Shown: positions 12,644 to 29,991, numbered from the stretch's first letter. The stretch: DNA of 30,000 nucleotides from Armadillidium nasatum (GCA_009176605.1 SEYY01017555.1:1-30000); one strand, 5' to 3'. Translations and numbers: made by a program. The notes: a model not told the origin generated them from the sequence alone.

Positions 12644-13625
12644 CTCTATTTCAGCAGCTTATTTAGCTGAAATAAGCTGCGCTGCTGCAGCTTATTTAGC
12701 TGAAATAAGCTGCGACTGCTTGCAGCTTATTTAGCTGAAATAAGCTGCGAATGCTGCAGCTTATTTAGCAGAAATAAGCTGCGGTTATTGCAGCTTATTT
12801 AGCTGAAATAAGCTGCGACTGCTGCAGCTTATTTAGCTGAAATAAGCTGCAGCAGCTGCTGAAATTGCAGCTTATTTAGCTGAAATAAGCTGCAGCAGCC
12901 GCAGCTTATTTCAGCTAAATAAGCTGCAGCAGCTGCAGCTTATTTCAGCTAAATAAGCTGCAACAGCTCGCAGCTTATTTCAGCTAAATAAGCTGCAGCA
13001 GCCGCAGCTTATTTCAGCTAAATAAGCTGCAGCAGTCGCAGCTTATTTCTAAATAAGCTGCAGTCGCAGCTTATTTCAGCTAAATAAGCTGCGACTGCTG
13101 CAGCTTATTTAGCTGAAATAAGCTGCGGCTGCTGCAGCTTATTTAGCTGAAATAAGCTGCGACTGCTGCAGCTTATTTAGCTGAAATAAGCTGCGGCTTA
13201 TTGCAGCTTATTTAGCTGAAATAAGCTGCGACTGCTGCAGCTTATTTAGCTGAAATAAGCTGCGACTGCTGCAGCTTATTTAGCTGAAATAAGCTGCGGC
13301 TGCTGCAGCTTATTTAGCTAAAATAAGCTGCAGCTTATTGCAGCTTATTTAGCTGAAATAAGCTGTAGCTTATTTAGCTGAAATAAGCTGCGACTGCTGC
13401 AGCTTATTTAGCTGAAATAAGCTGCGGCAGCTGCAGCTTATTTAGCTGAAATAAGCTGCGGCAGCTGCAGCTTATTTAGCTGAAATAAGCTGCGGCTGCT
13501 GCAGCTTATTTAGCTGAAATAAGCTGCAGTTATTGCAGCTTATTTAGCTGCAACAGTCGTAGCTTATTTAGCTGAAATAAGCTGCGACTGCTGCAGCTTA
13601 TTTAGCTGAAATAAGCTGCATTGCT

Positions 13626-13788
13626 TCAGCTTATTTAGCTGAAGTAAGCTTCGGCTGCTGCAGGTTATTTAGCTTAAATAAGCTGCAAATGCTGAGTTTA
13701 TTTAGCTGAAATAAGTTGCGAATAATGCAGCTTATTTAGTTTAAATAAGCTGCGACTGCTGCAGTTTTTTTAGCTGAAATAAGCTGCG
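13626..13788. repeat. Higher-order duplication within the minisatellite, copy 2
   Basis: Second copy of the 163-bp variant block, in the same orientation. It shows that a segment spanning several units was duplicated recently. Confidence 0.85.
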
Positions 13789-16092
13789 GCTGTTGCAGCT
13801 TATTTAGCTGAAATAAGCTGCGACTTATTGCAGCTTATTTAGCTGAAATAAGCTGCGACTGCTGCAGCTTATTTGCAGCTTATTTAGCTAAAATAAGCTG
13901 CAGCTTATTGCAGCTTATTTAGCTGAAATAAGCTGCGGCTGCTGCAGCTTATTTAGCTGAAATAAGCTGCAGCTGTTGCAGCTTATTTAGCTGAAATAAG
14001 CTGCGAATGCTGCAGCTTATTTAGCTGAAATAAGCTGCGAATAATGCAGCTTATTTAGCTGAAATAAGCTGCGAATAATGCAGCTTATTTAGCTGAAATA
14101 AGCTGCGACTGCTGCAGCTTATTTAGCTGAAATAAGCTGCGACTGTTGCAGCTTATTTAGCTGAAATAAGCTGCGGCTGCTGCAGCTTATTTAGCTGAAA
14201 TAAGCTGCGGCTGTTGCAGCTTATTTAGCTGAAATAAGCTGCGACTGCTGCAGCTTATTTAGCTGAAATAAGCTGCGAATGCTGCAGCTTATTTAGCTGA
14301 AATAAGCTGCGACTGCTGCAGCTTATTTAGCTGAAATAAGCTGCGGCTTTTGCAGCTTATTTAGCTGAAATAAGCTGCGGCTGCTTGCAGCTTATTTAGC
14401 TGAAATAAGCTGCGGCTGTTGCAGCTTATTTAGCTGAAATAAGCTGCGACTGCTGCAGCTTATTTAGCTGAAATAAGCTGCAGCTTATTGCAGCTTATTT
14501 AGCTGAAATAAGCTGCGGCTGCTGCAGCTTATTTCAGCTAAATAAGCTGCAATAAGCTGCAGCTTATTTCAGCTAAATAAGCTGCAACAGCGTAGCTTAT
14601 TTAGCTGAAATAAGCTGCTGCAGCTGCAGCTTATTTCAGCTAAATAAGCTGCAGCAGTCGCAGCTTATTTCAGCTAAATAAGCTGCAGCAGTCGCAGCTT
14701 ATTTCAGCTAAATAAGCTGCAGCAGCCGCAGCTTATTTCAGCTAAATAAGCTGCATTATTTGCAGCTTATTTCTGCTAAATAAGCTGCAGCAGCTGCAGC
14801 TTATTTCAGCTAAATAAGCTGCAGCAGTCGCAGCTTATTTCAGCTAAATAAGCTGCAGCATTGCAGCTTATTTCAGCTAAATAAGCTGCAATAACTGCAT
14901 AGCTTATTTCAGCTAAATAAGCTGCAGCAGTCGCAGCTTATTTCAGCTAAATAAGCTGCAGCAGCTTGCAGCTTATTTCAGCTAAATAAGCTGCAACAGC
15001 CGCAGCTTATTTCAGCTAAATAAGCTGCAGCAGTCGCAGCTTATTTCAGCTAAATAAGCTGCAGCAGCCGCAGCTTATTTCAGCTAAATAAGCTGCAAAG
15101 CTGCGCAGCTTATTTAGCTAAATAAGCTGCAGCAGCTTCGCAGCTTATTTCAGCTAAATAAGCTGCAGCAGTCGCAGCTTATTTCAGCTAAATAAGCTGC
15201 AACAGCCGCAGCTTATTTCAGCTAAATAAGCTGCAGCAGCCGCAGCTTATTTCAGCTAAATAAGCTGCAGCAGTCGCAGCTTATTTCAGCTAAATAAGCT
15301 GCAGCAGCCGCAGCTTATTTCAGCTAAATAAGCTGCAACAGCCGCAGCTTATTTCAGCTAAATAAGCTGCAGCAGTCGCAGCTTATTTCAGCTAAATAAG
15401 CTGCAACAGCTCGCAGCTTATTTCAGCTAAATAAGCTGCAGCAGCTTGCAGCTTATTTCAGCTAAATAAGCTGCAGCTTATTTAGCTGAAATAAGCTGCG
15501 AATAATGCAGCTTATTTAGCTTAAATAAGACTGCTGCTAGCTGAAATAAGCTGCAGCAGCTTATTTCAGCTAAATAAGCTGCAGCAACCGCAGCTTATTT
15601 CAGCTAAATAAGCTGCAACAGCCGCAGCTTATTTCAGCTAAATAAGCTGCAATAACCACAGCTTATTTCTGCTAAATAAGCTGCAGCAGTCGCAGCTTAT
15701 TTCAGCTAAATAAGCTGCAACAGTCGCAGCTTATTTCAGCTAAATAAGCTGCAACAGCCGCAGCTTATTTCAGCTAAATAAGCTGCAGCAGTCGCAGCTT
15801 ATTTCAGCTAAATAAGCTGCAACAGCCGCAGCTTATTTCAGCTAAATAAAATGCAACAGCCGCAGCTTATTTAGCTAAATAAGCTGCACAGTCGCAGCTT
15901 ATTTCAGCTAAATAAACTGCAGCAGTCGCAGCTTATTTCAGCTAAATAAGCTGCAAGCATTCGCAGCTTATTTCAGCTAAATAAGCTGCATTATTCGCAG
16001 CTTATTTCAGCTAAATAAGCTGCAACAGCCTCAGCTTATTTCAGCTAAATAAGCTGCAACAGTCGCAGCTTATTTTAGCTAAATAAGCTGCA

Positions 16093-16219
16093 TTGGAAAT
16101 AGAGCTGAGAGAGGGCAGAAGTCAGCTCATGTAAACACCTTTCTCCAAAACACGAGGAAGAATACCATCCGGGTCACTAGCTTCTTAATGTTAATAGATT
16201 TTAGAAACTCGTTCACCCT
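16093..16219 (-). pseudogene. LINE reverse-transcriptase fragment, segment before the array
   Basis: Read on the minus strand in three frames: RVNEFLKSINIKKL, then ASDPDGILPRVLEK, then LHELTSALSQLYFQCSLF. Together they match the start of the non-LTR RT domain (L..L...KASGPDGIPxRVLKE...L...L..LFxxSL). Two frameshifts show it is decayed. The last codons (TGC AGC TTA TTT) are already the repeat arm of the minisatellite, which cuts the domain here. Confidence 0.75.
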
Positions 16220-16681
16220 ATCAAGTCAAATCAGATAAAAATATGGCCCATTTGAGATGAGAATGAGCAGAAAGAGGAATGCCTGATTCGACCAGAGTGG
16301 AATTGAATGATAAAATGAACTGGAGTGTTAGTTACAAATCTATTAGCGAATAAGATTAGGAAATGTCGATTTTCAAAGTGTGAATATACATGATTTATAG
16401 GAAGAGAGAGCTAGAAGCCACAAGGGCACATCAAGATTATCTCTGTCAAAAAAATGCGATAGTTATCATTCGCTATGAATGACTCGTTCAAGATTTAAAT
16501 TTTTCTCTTTTATATGATTAACTCAACCTTATAATAATAAATGTAATATGCATTTTATTAAACCAAATTATAAATAAATATGTCAACTAAGATAACATGC
16601 AAAGCCAAATCCCCAGAATCCCAAAGGATCATCAAAGATACTCGCAAAAATGCATGGCCTCTTGAAGCCTAATTAGTCATA
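16220..16681. other. No gene recognised; probable decayed LINE flank
   Basis: Sequence upstream (minus sense) of the RT fragment. Reading fragments are short and broken, and no motif was identified. Confidence 0.5.
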
Positions 16682-16917
16682 CTATAATTTGACCATATAT
16701 TGATTTACCTTTTCCTTAAATACTGAAAGAAGATTTCTATCAATAATTAATGTGGTAAACCATTCCAAATAGTAACTAATCTGTTACTGAGAAAATGCAT
16801 TCCCACATCTAAATGGTATAACTTCTTTTCCTTTTTGTTACGACCTCTGATGAACCTACTGTGATCTAATGAATAAATCTTATTCATATTTACTTTGTCA
16901 AAGAAAACATTTTAAAA
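16682..16917 (-). pseudogene. LINE C-terminal relic
   Basis: The minus strand encodes NMNKIYSLDHSRFIRGRNKK then FLSNRLVTIWNGLP, the RxFFxxRVxxxWNxLP motif typical of the end of many non-LTR RT proteins. After a frameshift, LIIDRNLLSVFKEKVNQYMV leads to a TAG at 16684-16682. As it lies upstream, in minus sense, of the RT start at 16219, it must come from a different LINE copy. It begins close to the (AT)n at 16932. Confidence 0.65.
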
Positions 16918-16926
16918 TCTAAAACG

Positions 16927-17655
<729 letters not shown>

Positions 17656-17733
<78 letters not shown>
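17656..17733. repeat. (AT)n microsatellite
   Basis: Pure AT dinucleotide tract of about 78 bp. Confidence 0.97.
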
Positions 17734-17736
<3 letters not shown>

Positions 17737-18213
17737 GCAGGGTTCGTCTTTTACCTGGTATTTAGTTGTTCAAAAATATAAACTGGAAATGCAATGTATA
17801 TTGAAAAAAAAAAATGGGTTGGAAAATCAAATTCGCCAAATTAAAATGCACTTAGGTAGTAAAATAGATTTTGAACATCATAAAACTTGGCATTCTTCTG
17901 CAACTTTGACAATATAATCAGAAAATATGTCAATACTAATGTAGGTTATATAAATTGTTAAATCTAACAAACTAGTTCAACAACCTAACCAAGACTTAAG
18001 TGTAAATGTAAGCTAACGGCAAGCAAATATGCCTAACCCATATTTTAAAAAAATGTGTTAAACTGTATTTATGTATTTCAAGTATCTACCAATACTGATA
18101 TGAAATATTGATACATTAATATTAATAATTTTTGTGATGTTCTTCCTATATCGCTCTAAGGTGTAGGCACGTTTGGTGTAGTTGGCCTAATTATACCATT
18201 TTATAACAGGGGT
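17734..18213. other. Intergenic sequence with one solo repeat half
   Basis: No gene. Around 17955-18040 (TCTAACAAACTAGTTCAACA, then CCTAACCAAGACTTAAGTG) there is a single diverged half of the foldback element found complete at 20204-20490. Confidence 0.55.
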
Positions 18214-18762
18214 AAAGGTTAAGAAGTTGTTTGACATTCGATATATGGAAATGTCGATATATAAATGCAAATTTTTTGATATTTGTATTTAGTTTTCATT
18301 TCATGTATGCCTATTAATATTATTATTTAGTTGATAATAATTTGATCTGGCACAAACCTCTCTATTATCACTTTATTGAAAATATGAAGTCAAAATATGT
18401 TTTAATGTATTCTATACATACTTTTCTTTTATGGAAGATAACTTATAAATACATTATAAAAAGGAAATCTAAAAAAATTAATAAAAAAATACTATTTATG
18501 CTGCAAAAATGAAACCAACTGTCTTTTACTCTTTTAGTAACAACATTATTCTCGGACAACTATGTTTTCTATATCTCAGAAACTGATATATCAATGCAAA
18601 TTTTTTGAAATTTATTATTTAGGTTTCTAGCGTACTTAGTTTGACTTATCATAACCTGAATGACTGAGGTTGCTGTGTGAAACAGGCCTAACCAATAGAT
18701 GGAAATTTAAAAAAATTGATATAAAAATATCAGTATACAAGGTCAGACAACTTCTTAACCTT
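18214..18762. mobile_element. TIR element (MITE-like)
   Basis: The left end AAAGGTTAAGAAGTTGTTTG (18214) is mirrored by CAGACAACTTCTTAACCTT at the right end (18762), giving about 24-bp imperfect terminal inverted repeats. The interior is AT-rich and non-coding and shares TCTAGCGTACTTAGTT and GACTTATCATAACCTGA with the next element. A (TA)n tract follows on the right. It may be a composite of two insertions. Non-autonomous DNA transposon is inferred from structure only. Confidence 0.6.
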
Positions 18763-18786
18763 AGCCTATATATATATATATATGGA

Positions 18787-19181
<395 letters not shown>

Positions 19182-19249
19182 ATTATATCGTATTTATCAT
19201 TTAAATAAAATGAAAAAGTCCAACCTATCACTATACAAGGAAAATAGTT

Positions 19250-19338
19250 TCTAAAATTATTGAAATTTTAAAATACCAATTAAAATTGAAATTTCAAAAT
19301 ATCGATTTATATAAGATCAGACAACATCTTAATCTAAG
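19250..19338. mobile_element. Partial right end of the same TIR family
   Basis: AAATTTCAAAATATCGAT, then AGATCAGACAACATCTTAAT, resembles the right terminus of the element ending at 18762. The left half is missing and (AT)n follows from 19344. Confidence 0.5.
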
Positions 19339-19340
19339 CC

Positions 19341-19343
<3 letters not shown>

Positions 19344-19398
<55 letters not shown>
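19344..19398. repeat. (AT)n microsatellite
   Basis: Short AT tract just after the partial TIR end. Confidence 0.95.
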
Positions 19399-19406
<8 letters not shown>

Positions 19407-20180
19407 ACAATGTATTGTTCTGAGACTACAAGTGAAACCTACTCATACTGAGAATTTGGTAAATGTTATTAATATTTGAAATCGATATTCTTAAGTTTTT
19501 GATTAGGTGAGCTTTTAAAAGTCTCAGTAATTGTTTATCCCATTCTGAGTTTTCATTTTTTAAATTCTTAAAAATCGAATTGTATTTTTATTAGTAAAAA
19601 TTTAGCTTATCCTAAGCATATAATATTTTTAATCTAAAGCAGTTATGAACCTAAAAGGTACCATAATTTTTTTGATCAGGTAGAATAAGCCACCAAGAAT
19701 GAATAAAATATTAATATGAAAATTTTATTTTAATAAAATGGAGCCCTGCCACTAATTAATAAATGAATGGCAAGCAAATATTTATCTATAGGGGACTCTT
19801 CTTTGCCCCCTCTACCCATTTAACCTTTGAATGGTATGGAGCTTAGAGTATATTGATATAAATCTTTGATTGTAGGTGGCTCACCTGACCTTGATAATTA
19901 CTACACATAGTAAATATAAATATTAAAAAAATCATGGTGACCACTTTTGTACAAAATCAATATAAAAAATTTGGTTCAAGTAAGGATTTTTTTTTTTAAT
20001 ACACAAAATTATGAAAATGAAATTATCTGAAATAATTTTTCTGGGGATGAGTGTGGAAAACTATTTTGTGCACTAAAAATACTAAAAAACATTTAAAATG
20101 TAATTAAAGTGCAGTAAGTACAATCATTTAACAACACATTGTACAACTTCAATGAAATTTATCTTTAAAAAAAATTTGAA
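19399..20180. other. Intergenic; contains a diverged repeat copy
   Basis: No gene. About 19990-20165 appears to be an inverted, diverged relative of 20590-20820: TTGTACAACTTCAATGAAAT with the preceding CAATCATTTAACAACACAT mirrors the plus-sense segment near 20635. Confidence 0.5.
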
Positions 20181-20203
20181 TATATGTATATATATATATA
20201 TAT

Positions 20204-20490
20204 AGCCAGCATTCGCAAGGTTAGGTGTATTTGCTGGCAGTTAGGTGTACATTTTCCCTTCAAGTCAAGATTAGGTGTCTAACTAGTTTTCTGGATCTAA
20301 CAAACTAGTTCAACTTAACCTAACCCCGACTTGAAGGATAAATGTATGCCTATGGTCAGCTAATAGGAATAACCTGGCAAACGGTGGTTCTTTCATTGAT
20401 TATCTAAAAAACTGGTTTGACAACCTCAACTTTAAGGCTAAATGTGTGCCTAACAGCCAGCAAATAGGTCTACCCTTGCAAATGCTGGCT
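20204..20490. mobile_element. Foldback element with AGCCAGCAT termini
   Basis: Left end AGCCAGCATTCGCAAGG (20204), right end CCCTTGCAAATGCTGGCT (to 20490). The interior is itself a long imperfect palindrome centred near 20290 (CTAACTAGTTTTCTGGATCT / AACAAACTAGTT), followed by a third related arm at 20396-20490. (AT)n borders the left end. Non-autonomous foldback or MITE; family unknown. Confidence 0.6.
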
Positions 20491-20589
20491 CTTTTGTCAA
20501 TTTAATATGCCTAATTTATTTTTTATTCATTTATTCATCTTTGTAGTTTGAATATATTTAGCAAAAAAAAAAAAGCTATAAAATTCACT

Positions 20590-20885
20590 CCTAAGTTGAT
20601 GCAGCAACCTGGTAGTGCATAACCAGATATGCCTTTGAAGTTGATGTATTCTTAAATGATTGTACTTATTACTCTATTGATTGCATTATGGTTATTTTAT
20701 TTGGGGGGGGAGGGAGGGTTTAATGTACAAAATAGTTTTACATGCCCCAATTTCTCTAAGAAAATAATTTAAGATCATTTTGCCTTTGTACTTTCGTATA
20801 TTAATAAAAAAAAAAAAAGTATGCTCGCTTGAATGTTACCAAAATTAAAATTTCTTAAAAATTTAGTCTGTTGCTGCATCTCTGT
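20590..20885. mobile_element. Possible TIR element (GATGCAGCAAC ends)
   Basis: GATGCAGCAACCTGGTAGTG at ~20598 is mirrored by GTCTGTTGCTGCATC ending ~20881. A diverged copy of the left half in inverted orientation lies at ~21340-21520 (CACTACAAGGTTGCTGCATC). No coding capacity. Confidence 0.45.
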
Positions 20886-21190
20886 ATTTCCACTATAATG
20901 AAAATATAAATGACAAAATATGCAGAAATGCATTAAACATACTATATTTTAGCATGGGGAAGTAGAAAAAAGTACATGAAGTTCAAAAACCAAAATAAAT
21001 TTAATAGCAAAAAAGAATATTTTTTGAATATGAAGGCTACTGTCTTTTGAATATCCTTTATTAATTCAATTTATTATTTAGTAACTTTTGGAGACTGTAA
21101 CTACTAAATGAGAATAGATGAGTAAAATAAATTTTTTAAAAATCTCTACAAATTATAAAATGAATTTTTATTTTTTTGTATAGCAAATAG

Positions 21191-21294
<104 letters not shown>

Positions 21295-21339
21295 TAAATT
21301 CTAGAGTTTACAGGAGCATTTTTTTTCCTAATATATCAA

Positions 21340-21520
21340 AAATACAAAGACTAAATGGTCTGAAATCAATTTTTTCAGTTAATTGAGGCACAGAAAATAA
21401 TTTTATATACTTAAAAAATTTTAACTAAGAGTAAAAACTTTTATCATTTAACATCATTCAACTTTAATGGCGTATTATCATTTGGCTGTGCACTACAAGG
21501 TTGCTGCATCAGCATTGGAG
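21340..21520. repeat. Inverted relative of the 20590-20885 element
   Basis: The reverse complement of this stretch aligns with the left half of 20590-20885: GATGCAGCAACCT, then GTAGTGCACAGCCAAATGAT. Boundaries are uncertain. Confidence 0.5.
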
Positions 21521-21565
21521 GGAATTGTACTTCTTAAACATTATCATTTGAAGGTTCCTTGAATA

Positions 21566-21787
21566 CTATACTTCCTTCAATGGTTCTTCAATGAATTTTT
21601 GATTGCTTTCAGTTTTTCTTAGAAATTTTTTAACCTGAACACTACTAGCTTCTTCATTTATTCTTACCACTTTACCAACATAACAATAAGGCTTAAATTT
21701 TTCCTCCTCAAAATTTACTAAAACATAATTCCCTACCTCAATAGCTGGTATATTGCCCTTTCCTTCTTTCTTCTTTCTTCCTAGGAT
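21566..21787 (-). pseudogene. C-terminal ORF of an unidentified, possibly transposon-associated protein
   Basis: 73 open codons on the minus strand ending in TAG at 21568-21566. The upstream edge at 21787 is next to a possible acceptor (CTCATGTAG). It contains IPAIEVGNYVLVNFEEEKFK then PYCYVGKVVRIN and VQVKKFLRKT. This resembles the Tudor/SH3-like tail (GxYVLVxFxxxKxxxYYVGxVxxxxxxxVxVKFLRR) found repeatedly in arthropod genomes next to transposon-related ORFs. That resemblance is from memory and unverified. No start codon or upstream exon is visible, and it is on the strand opposite to the gene at 22307. Confidence 0.45.
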
Positions 21788-22306
21788 CTACATGAGAAAT
21801 TAAACCACCACCTTCAAGCACATGAGTCAATTACTTTATCATTATGCGATAGTAGCAGTATATTTATTTACCTAATATTTAAGATTTTGTAGTTATCTAT
21901 GTTCTCAAGCTAGCTCATTACAAATTTTGAAGAAATATAAAATTTACCCGATTTGAATTGTTGTGAAGTATAATCAAGAAAAATATTTGTTGTAAATGAG
22001 AGTAATAATTAGTAAATTAATTAAAAAGAGAAAAAAATTATAAATTATGAATAAAATAGTGTAAAATAAATGAAACTGATAAATCATAAGAACAAAATCA
22101 TGTATGATATATAGAGGATGAGTAAAGTAATTTCTTAATAAGGAAAATAAAGACATCTAGTAATTGAAAAAAATAAAAAATGAGTCACACAAAATGTAAT
22201 AATTTCTGTACTACAAATTAAAGCTATTTTGCATTTTAGAATATACTTTGTGTTATGTATTATTTATTATTATTATTATTATTATTCTCATTATCTTCAT
22301 CTCTAG
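21788..22306. other. No gene recognised
   Basis: AT-rich sequence between the minus-strand ORF end and the first exon of the plus-strand gene. It is probably intron of that gene, because 22307 is an acceptor-defined exon start. The (TTA)n and pyrimidine run at 22262-22304 act as the polypyrimidine tract. Confidence 0.5.
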
Positions 22307-25232
<2,926 letters not shown>

Positions 25233-25304
25233 GTATTTTCTCACGATTTACAATATCATTATTTTTACTTATGTACTTAATTTTTTTTTTTTTTTAACAT
25301 TCAA

Positions 25305-26099
<795 letters not shown>

Positions 26100-26142
<43 letters not shown>
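26100..26142. repeat. Poly-T tract
   Basis: Run of about 43 T adjoining the (AT)n at 26147; a second short T-run lies at 26084-26095. Confidence 0.9.
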
Positions 26143-26146
<4 letters not shown>

Positions 26147-26147
<1 letters not shown>

Positions 26148-26171
26148 AATATATATAATATATATATTTAT

Positions 26172-26263
<92 letters not shown>
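26147..26263. repeat. (AT)n microsatellite
   Basis: AT tract, imperfect in its first 35 bp, then pure. Confidence 0.95.
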
Positions 26264-26267
<4 letters not shown>

Positions 26268-27331
26268 CTTATGACTGAAAATAATGTTCCTAGTTATATT
26301 GTTCATTTCTATCTTAAATTCTTAAACTTTGCCTTTGTAGATAATTAATATACGGTATGGTATGTTAGATATGTTAGTCTTTGATTCTTAATTACGTAGA
26401 AAAAATGTTCGCAAATTCAGGAAATTTTTCTGATTCTTATAACTTTTTATAAGAATGTTAATATATTGTTTAAGATACTTTTAAAGATCTTGTTAATATT
26501 GAAATTTTAAACGTCAAAAAGATCTATGCTTGATAAATGTCCAGTTTTCCCTAAGGACCTTTTATTTGTCTTCTGTTTTTTTGTGAAAGTAAACTTTTCA
26601 AGTAAAAAAAAGAAAAGAATAAACCTTTAAATTTGAAATTAAACTTAAAATGTAGATTATAAATTTTTTTTTAAATATATTTTTTGTGTAATATTGTGAG
26701 TATCTTAAGCTCATGTAGGTTTATATAATTAAGTGGGTTAAAAGAAAGTAAATATTTAAGCTGGAATGTAATTTAAGGAGAATTCGTGCATAAATGGTGA
26801 AATGGTAGTGCTTGCAGAGGTTTGATCGAAGGCGTTTGTGTTATGCACGTTTAGTAATACAGGACTTTCATAAAATAAGTGAATTTCAAAGGTGGTTAAA
26901 TGTAGGAAATTCTATTGTGTAAATGATGCACTTGAAATTTTTAAAGGAAGTTGATTGTTAATATACCTTTCATTTCAGTAAAAAAGAAAAAGGTATCACA
27001 AAATTAGTGTTTGATTGTTGGTTTAAAGTTTAAACATGGAAAAGTAAAGTAGAAAAACTTTGAGGTGAATCTCAAAAAAGAAATTTTAATGAAGTTTGAT
27101 AGGCTTCTTTTTAAAGAATTAATGCAAATAGAAGTTAAAGAATAATGAACATTAGCACCTTAGAGATATGTGATGTAAATGAAGAAAACAGAGCGGCTCA
27201 TTTTGTGAGTAGAATACTTAGGTTTATTCTGTATTAATGTAACTTTTCGAACCAAAAGATTTTACTGTACCTTAAACATTGTTACTGATTGTATGGGTAC
27301 TTTGCCATTCTTTATAGCCCTTATCTTTTAT

Positions 27332-27367
<36 letters not shown>

Positions 27368-27507
27368 TATAGACTCGTATGTGGGAATGTTTAGAAGTTA
27401 ATTTGATGCTAACTCAATGGTATTGTATTGATGAATGTTGGCCTTTTAATAGACCACATTGAATACTTTCATTTGTTATAAAGGTGCACTTTATATACAA
27501 TTAAACA
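26264..27507. other. No gene recognised
   Basis: AT-rich unique-looking sequence with a poly-T run at 27335-27363. No ORF, splice-supported exon or RNA gene seen. Confidence 0.55.
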
Positions 27508-28776
<1,269 letters not shown>

Positions 28777-28840
28777 GTGTTTGTGAGCAAGTTGATGATA
28801 ATAGGTTGGGAAAATTGAGTAAAGGGAAAATTTTATAATA

Positions 28841-29282
28841 CAGGTATCCCTTGATTAACACACATTTTAGTTAACTCGAAAATCGATTAGGGCAGTAAAA
28901 TAATTTGAACTCGGGAGTTGACACTGAAAATGTTCAAGATCTAATAGATTCAGCTTATAAAGAACTAATCAATGAAGCATTGAATAGCTACGTGCATTAG
29001 AAGATGAGGAAATGGAATACGAAGTAGAAAAGGATCCTAAGGTGATCCCTGTCAACTTGATGAAATATTTCAAACTTTTAATGCCCTTTGAGAACAGACT
29101 ACCAGCATGGTTCCAGATGTAAATCACAGTAGTTTAGTTTGCCGCAATTTAGAAAAAGCAAATGGCGTGCTACTGGAAAATTTATGACGAAAGGAAACTA
29201 AAAAATTCAGTCTGGAGAAATTCTTTTCTAAAAAAGCGTAAATTTGTAAAAAGTAGATAAAAAACCTTTACAAAAGTTTCGA

Positions 29283-29318
<36 letters not shown>

Positions 29319-29491
29319 TTACATGTTATTTACACATTACGATATTTCGGGGAATAATAGTTTTTTTTTGTTTTTGTTTTTTTTAAACATTGGACTGAGA
29401 ATCAATTATAATTTGTACTATTAGTTTATATATTTGATTTACGCGGTAACATTGGTGACCTAAATTAATCTCATTAATCGAGGGATGCCTT
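28841..29491 (+). mobile_element. Deleted Tigger/pogo-like DNA transposon
   Basis: Ends CAGGTATCCCTTGATTAA (left) and, inverted, AAGGCATCCCTCGATTAA (right) match at 15 of 18 positions. TA lies directly outside both ends (28839-28840 and 29492-29493), the TA duplication expected for pogo/Tigger. Inside, broken frames give ENVQDLIDSAYKELINEALN, then EMEYEVEKDPKVIPVNLMKY, then ACYWKIYDERKLKNS and FSLEKFFSKK. This is the C-terminal tail of Tigger-type transposases (ACYKEIYDEKK...SLDxFFKK). The DDE core is missing. An (ATT)n lies at 29289-29318. Confidence 0.65.
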
Positions 29492-29541
29492 TATTAATAA
29501 TTTATAATAAAAATCTTAATTTTATTATCATGAGCTGACTT

Positions 29542-29991
<450 letters not shown>

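Larger units (their letters stand above)
10593..16092. repeat. 5.5-kb array of a 34-bp palindromic minisatellite
   Basis: Unit: arm GCAGCTTATTT, centre CAGCT, arm AAATAAGCTGC (27 bp, perfect 11-bp arms), plus a variable spacer of about 7 bp (AACAGCC, AGCAGTC, AGCAGCC, ATTATTC). That gives about 160 copies at 34 bp each. The asymmetric centre shows orientation: CAGCT is called plus and AGCTG minus. Main blocks: plus ~10639-11450, minus ~11453-11486, plus ~11490-11838, minus ~11840-12890 (with one plus unit near 12213), plus ~12895-13090, minus ~13091-14520, plus ~14525-15470 (with one minus unit near 14593), minus ~15475-15551, plus ~15555-16092. One unit, 10812-10839, has a CAGCTG centre and is a perfect 28-bp palindrome. 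The array is non-coding and lies inside a LINE RT ORF. Confidence 0.95.

Noticed and set aside
10593-16092. CRISPR array
   Set aside because: A regularly spaced palindromic repeat superficially fits, but spacers are only ~7 bp, recur many times, and the setting is a eukaryotic genome with LINE flanks.
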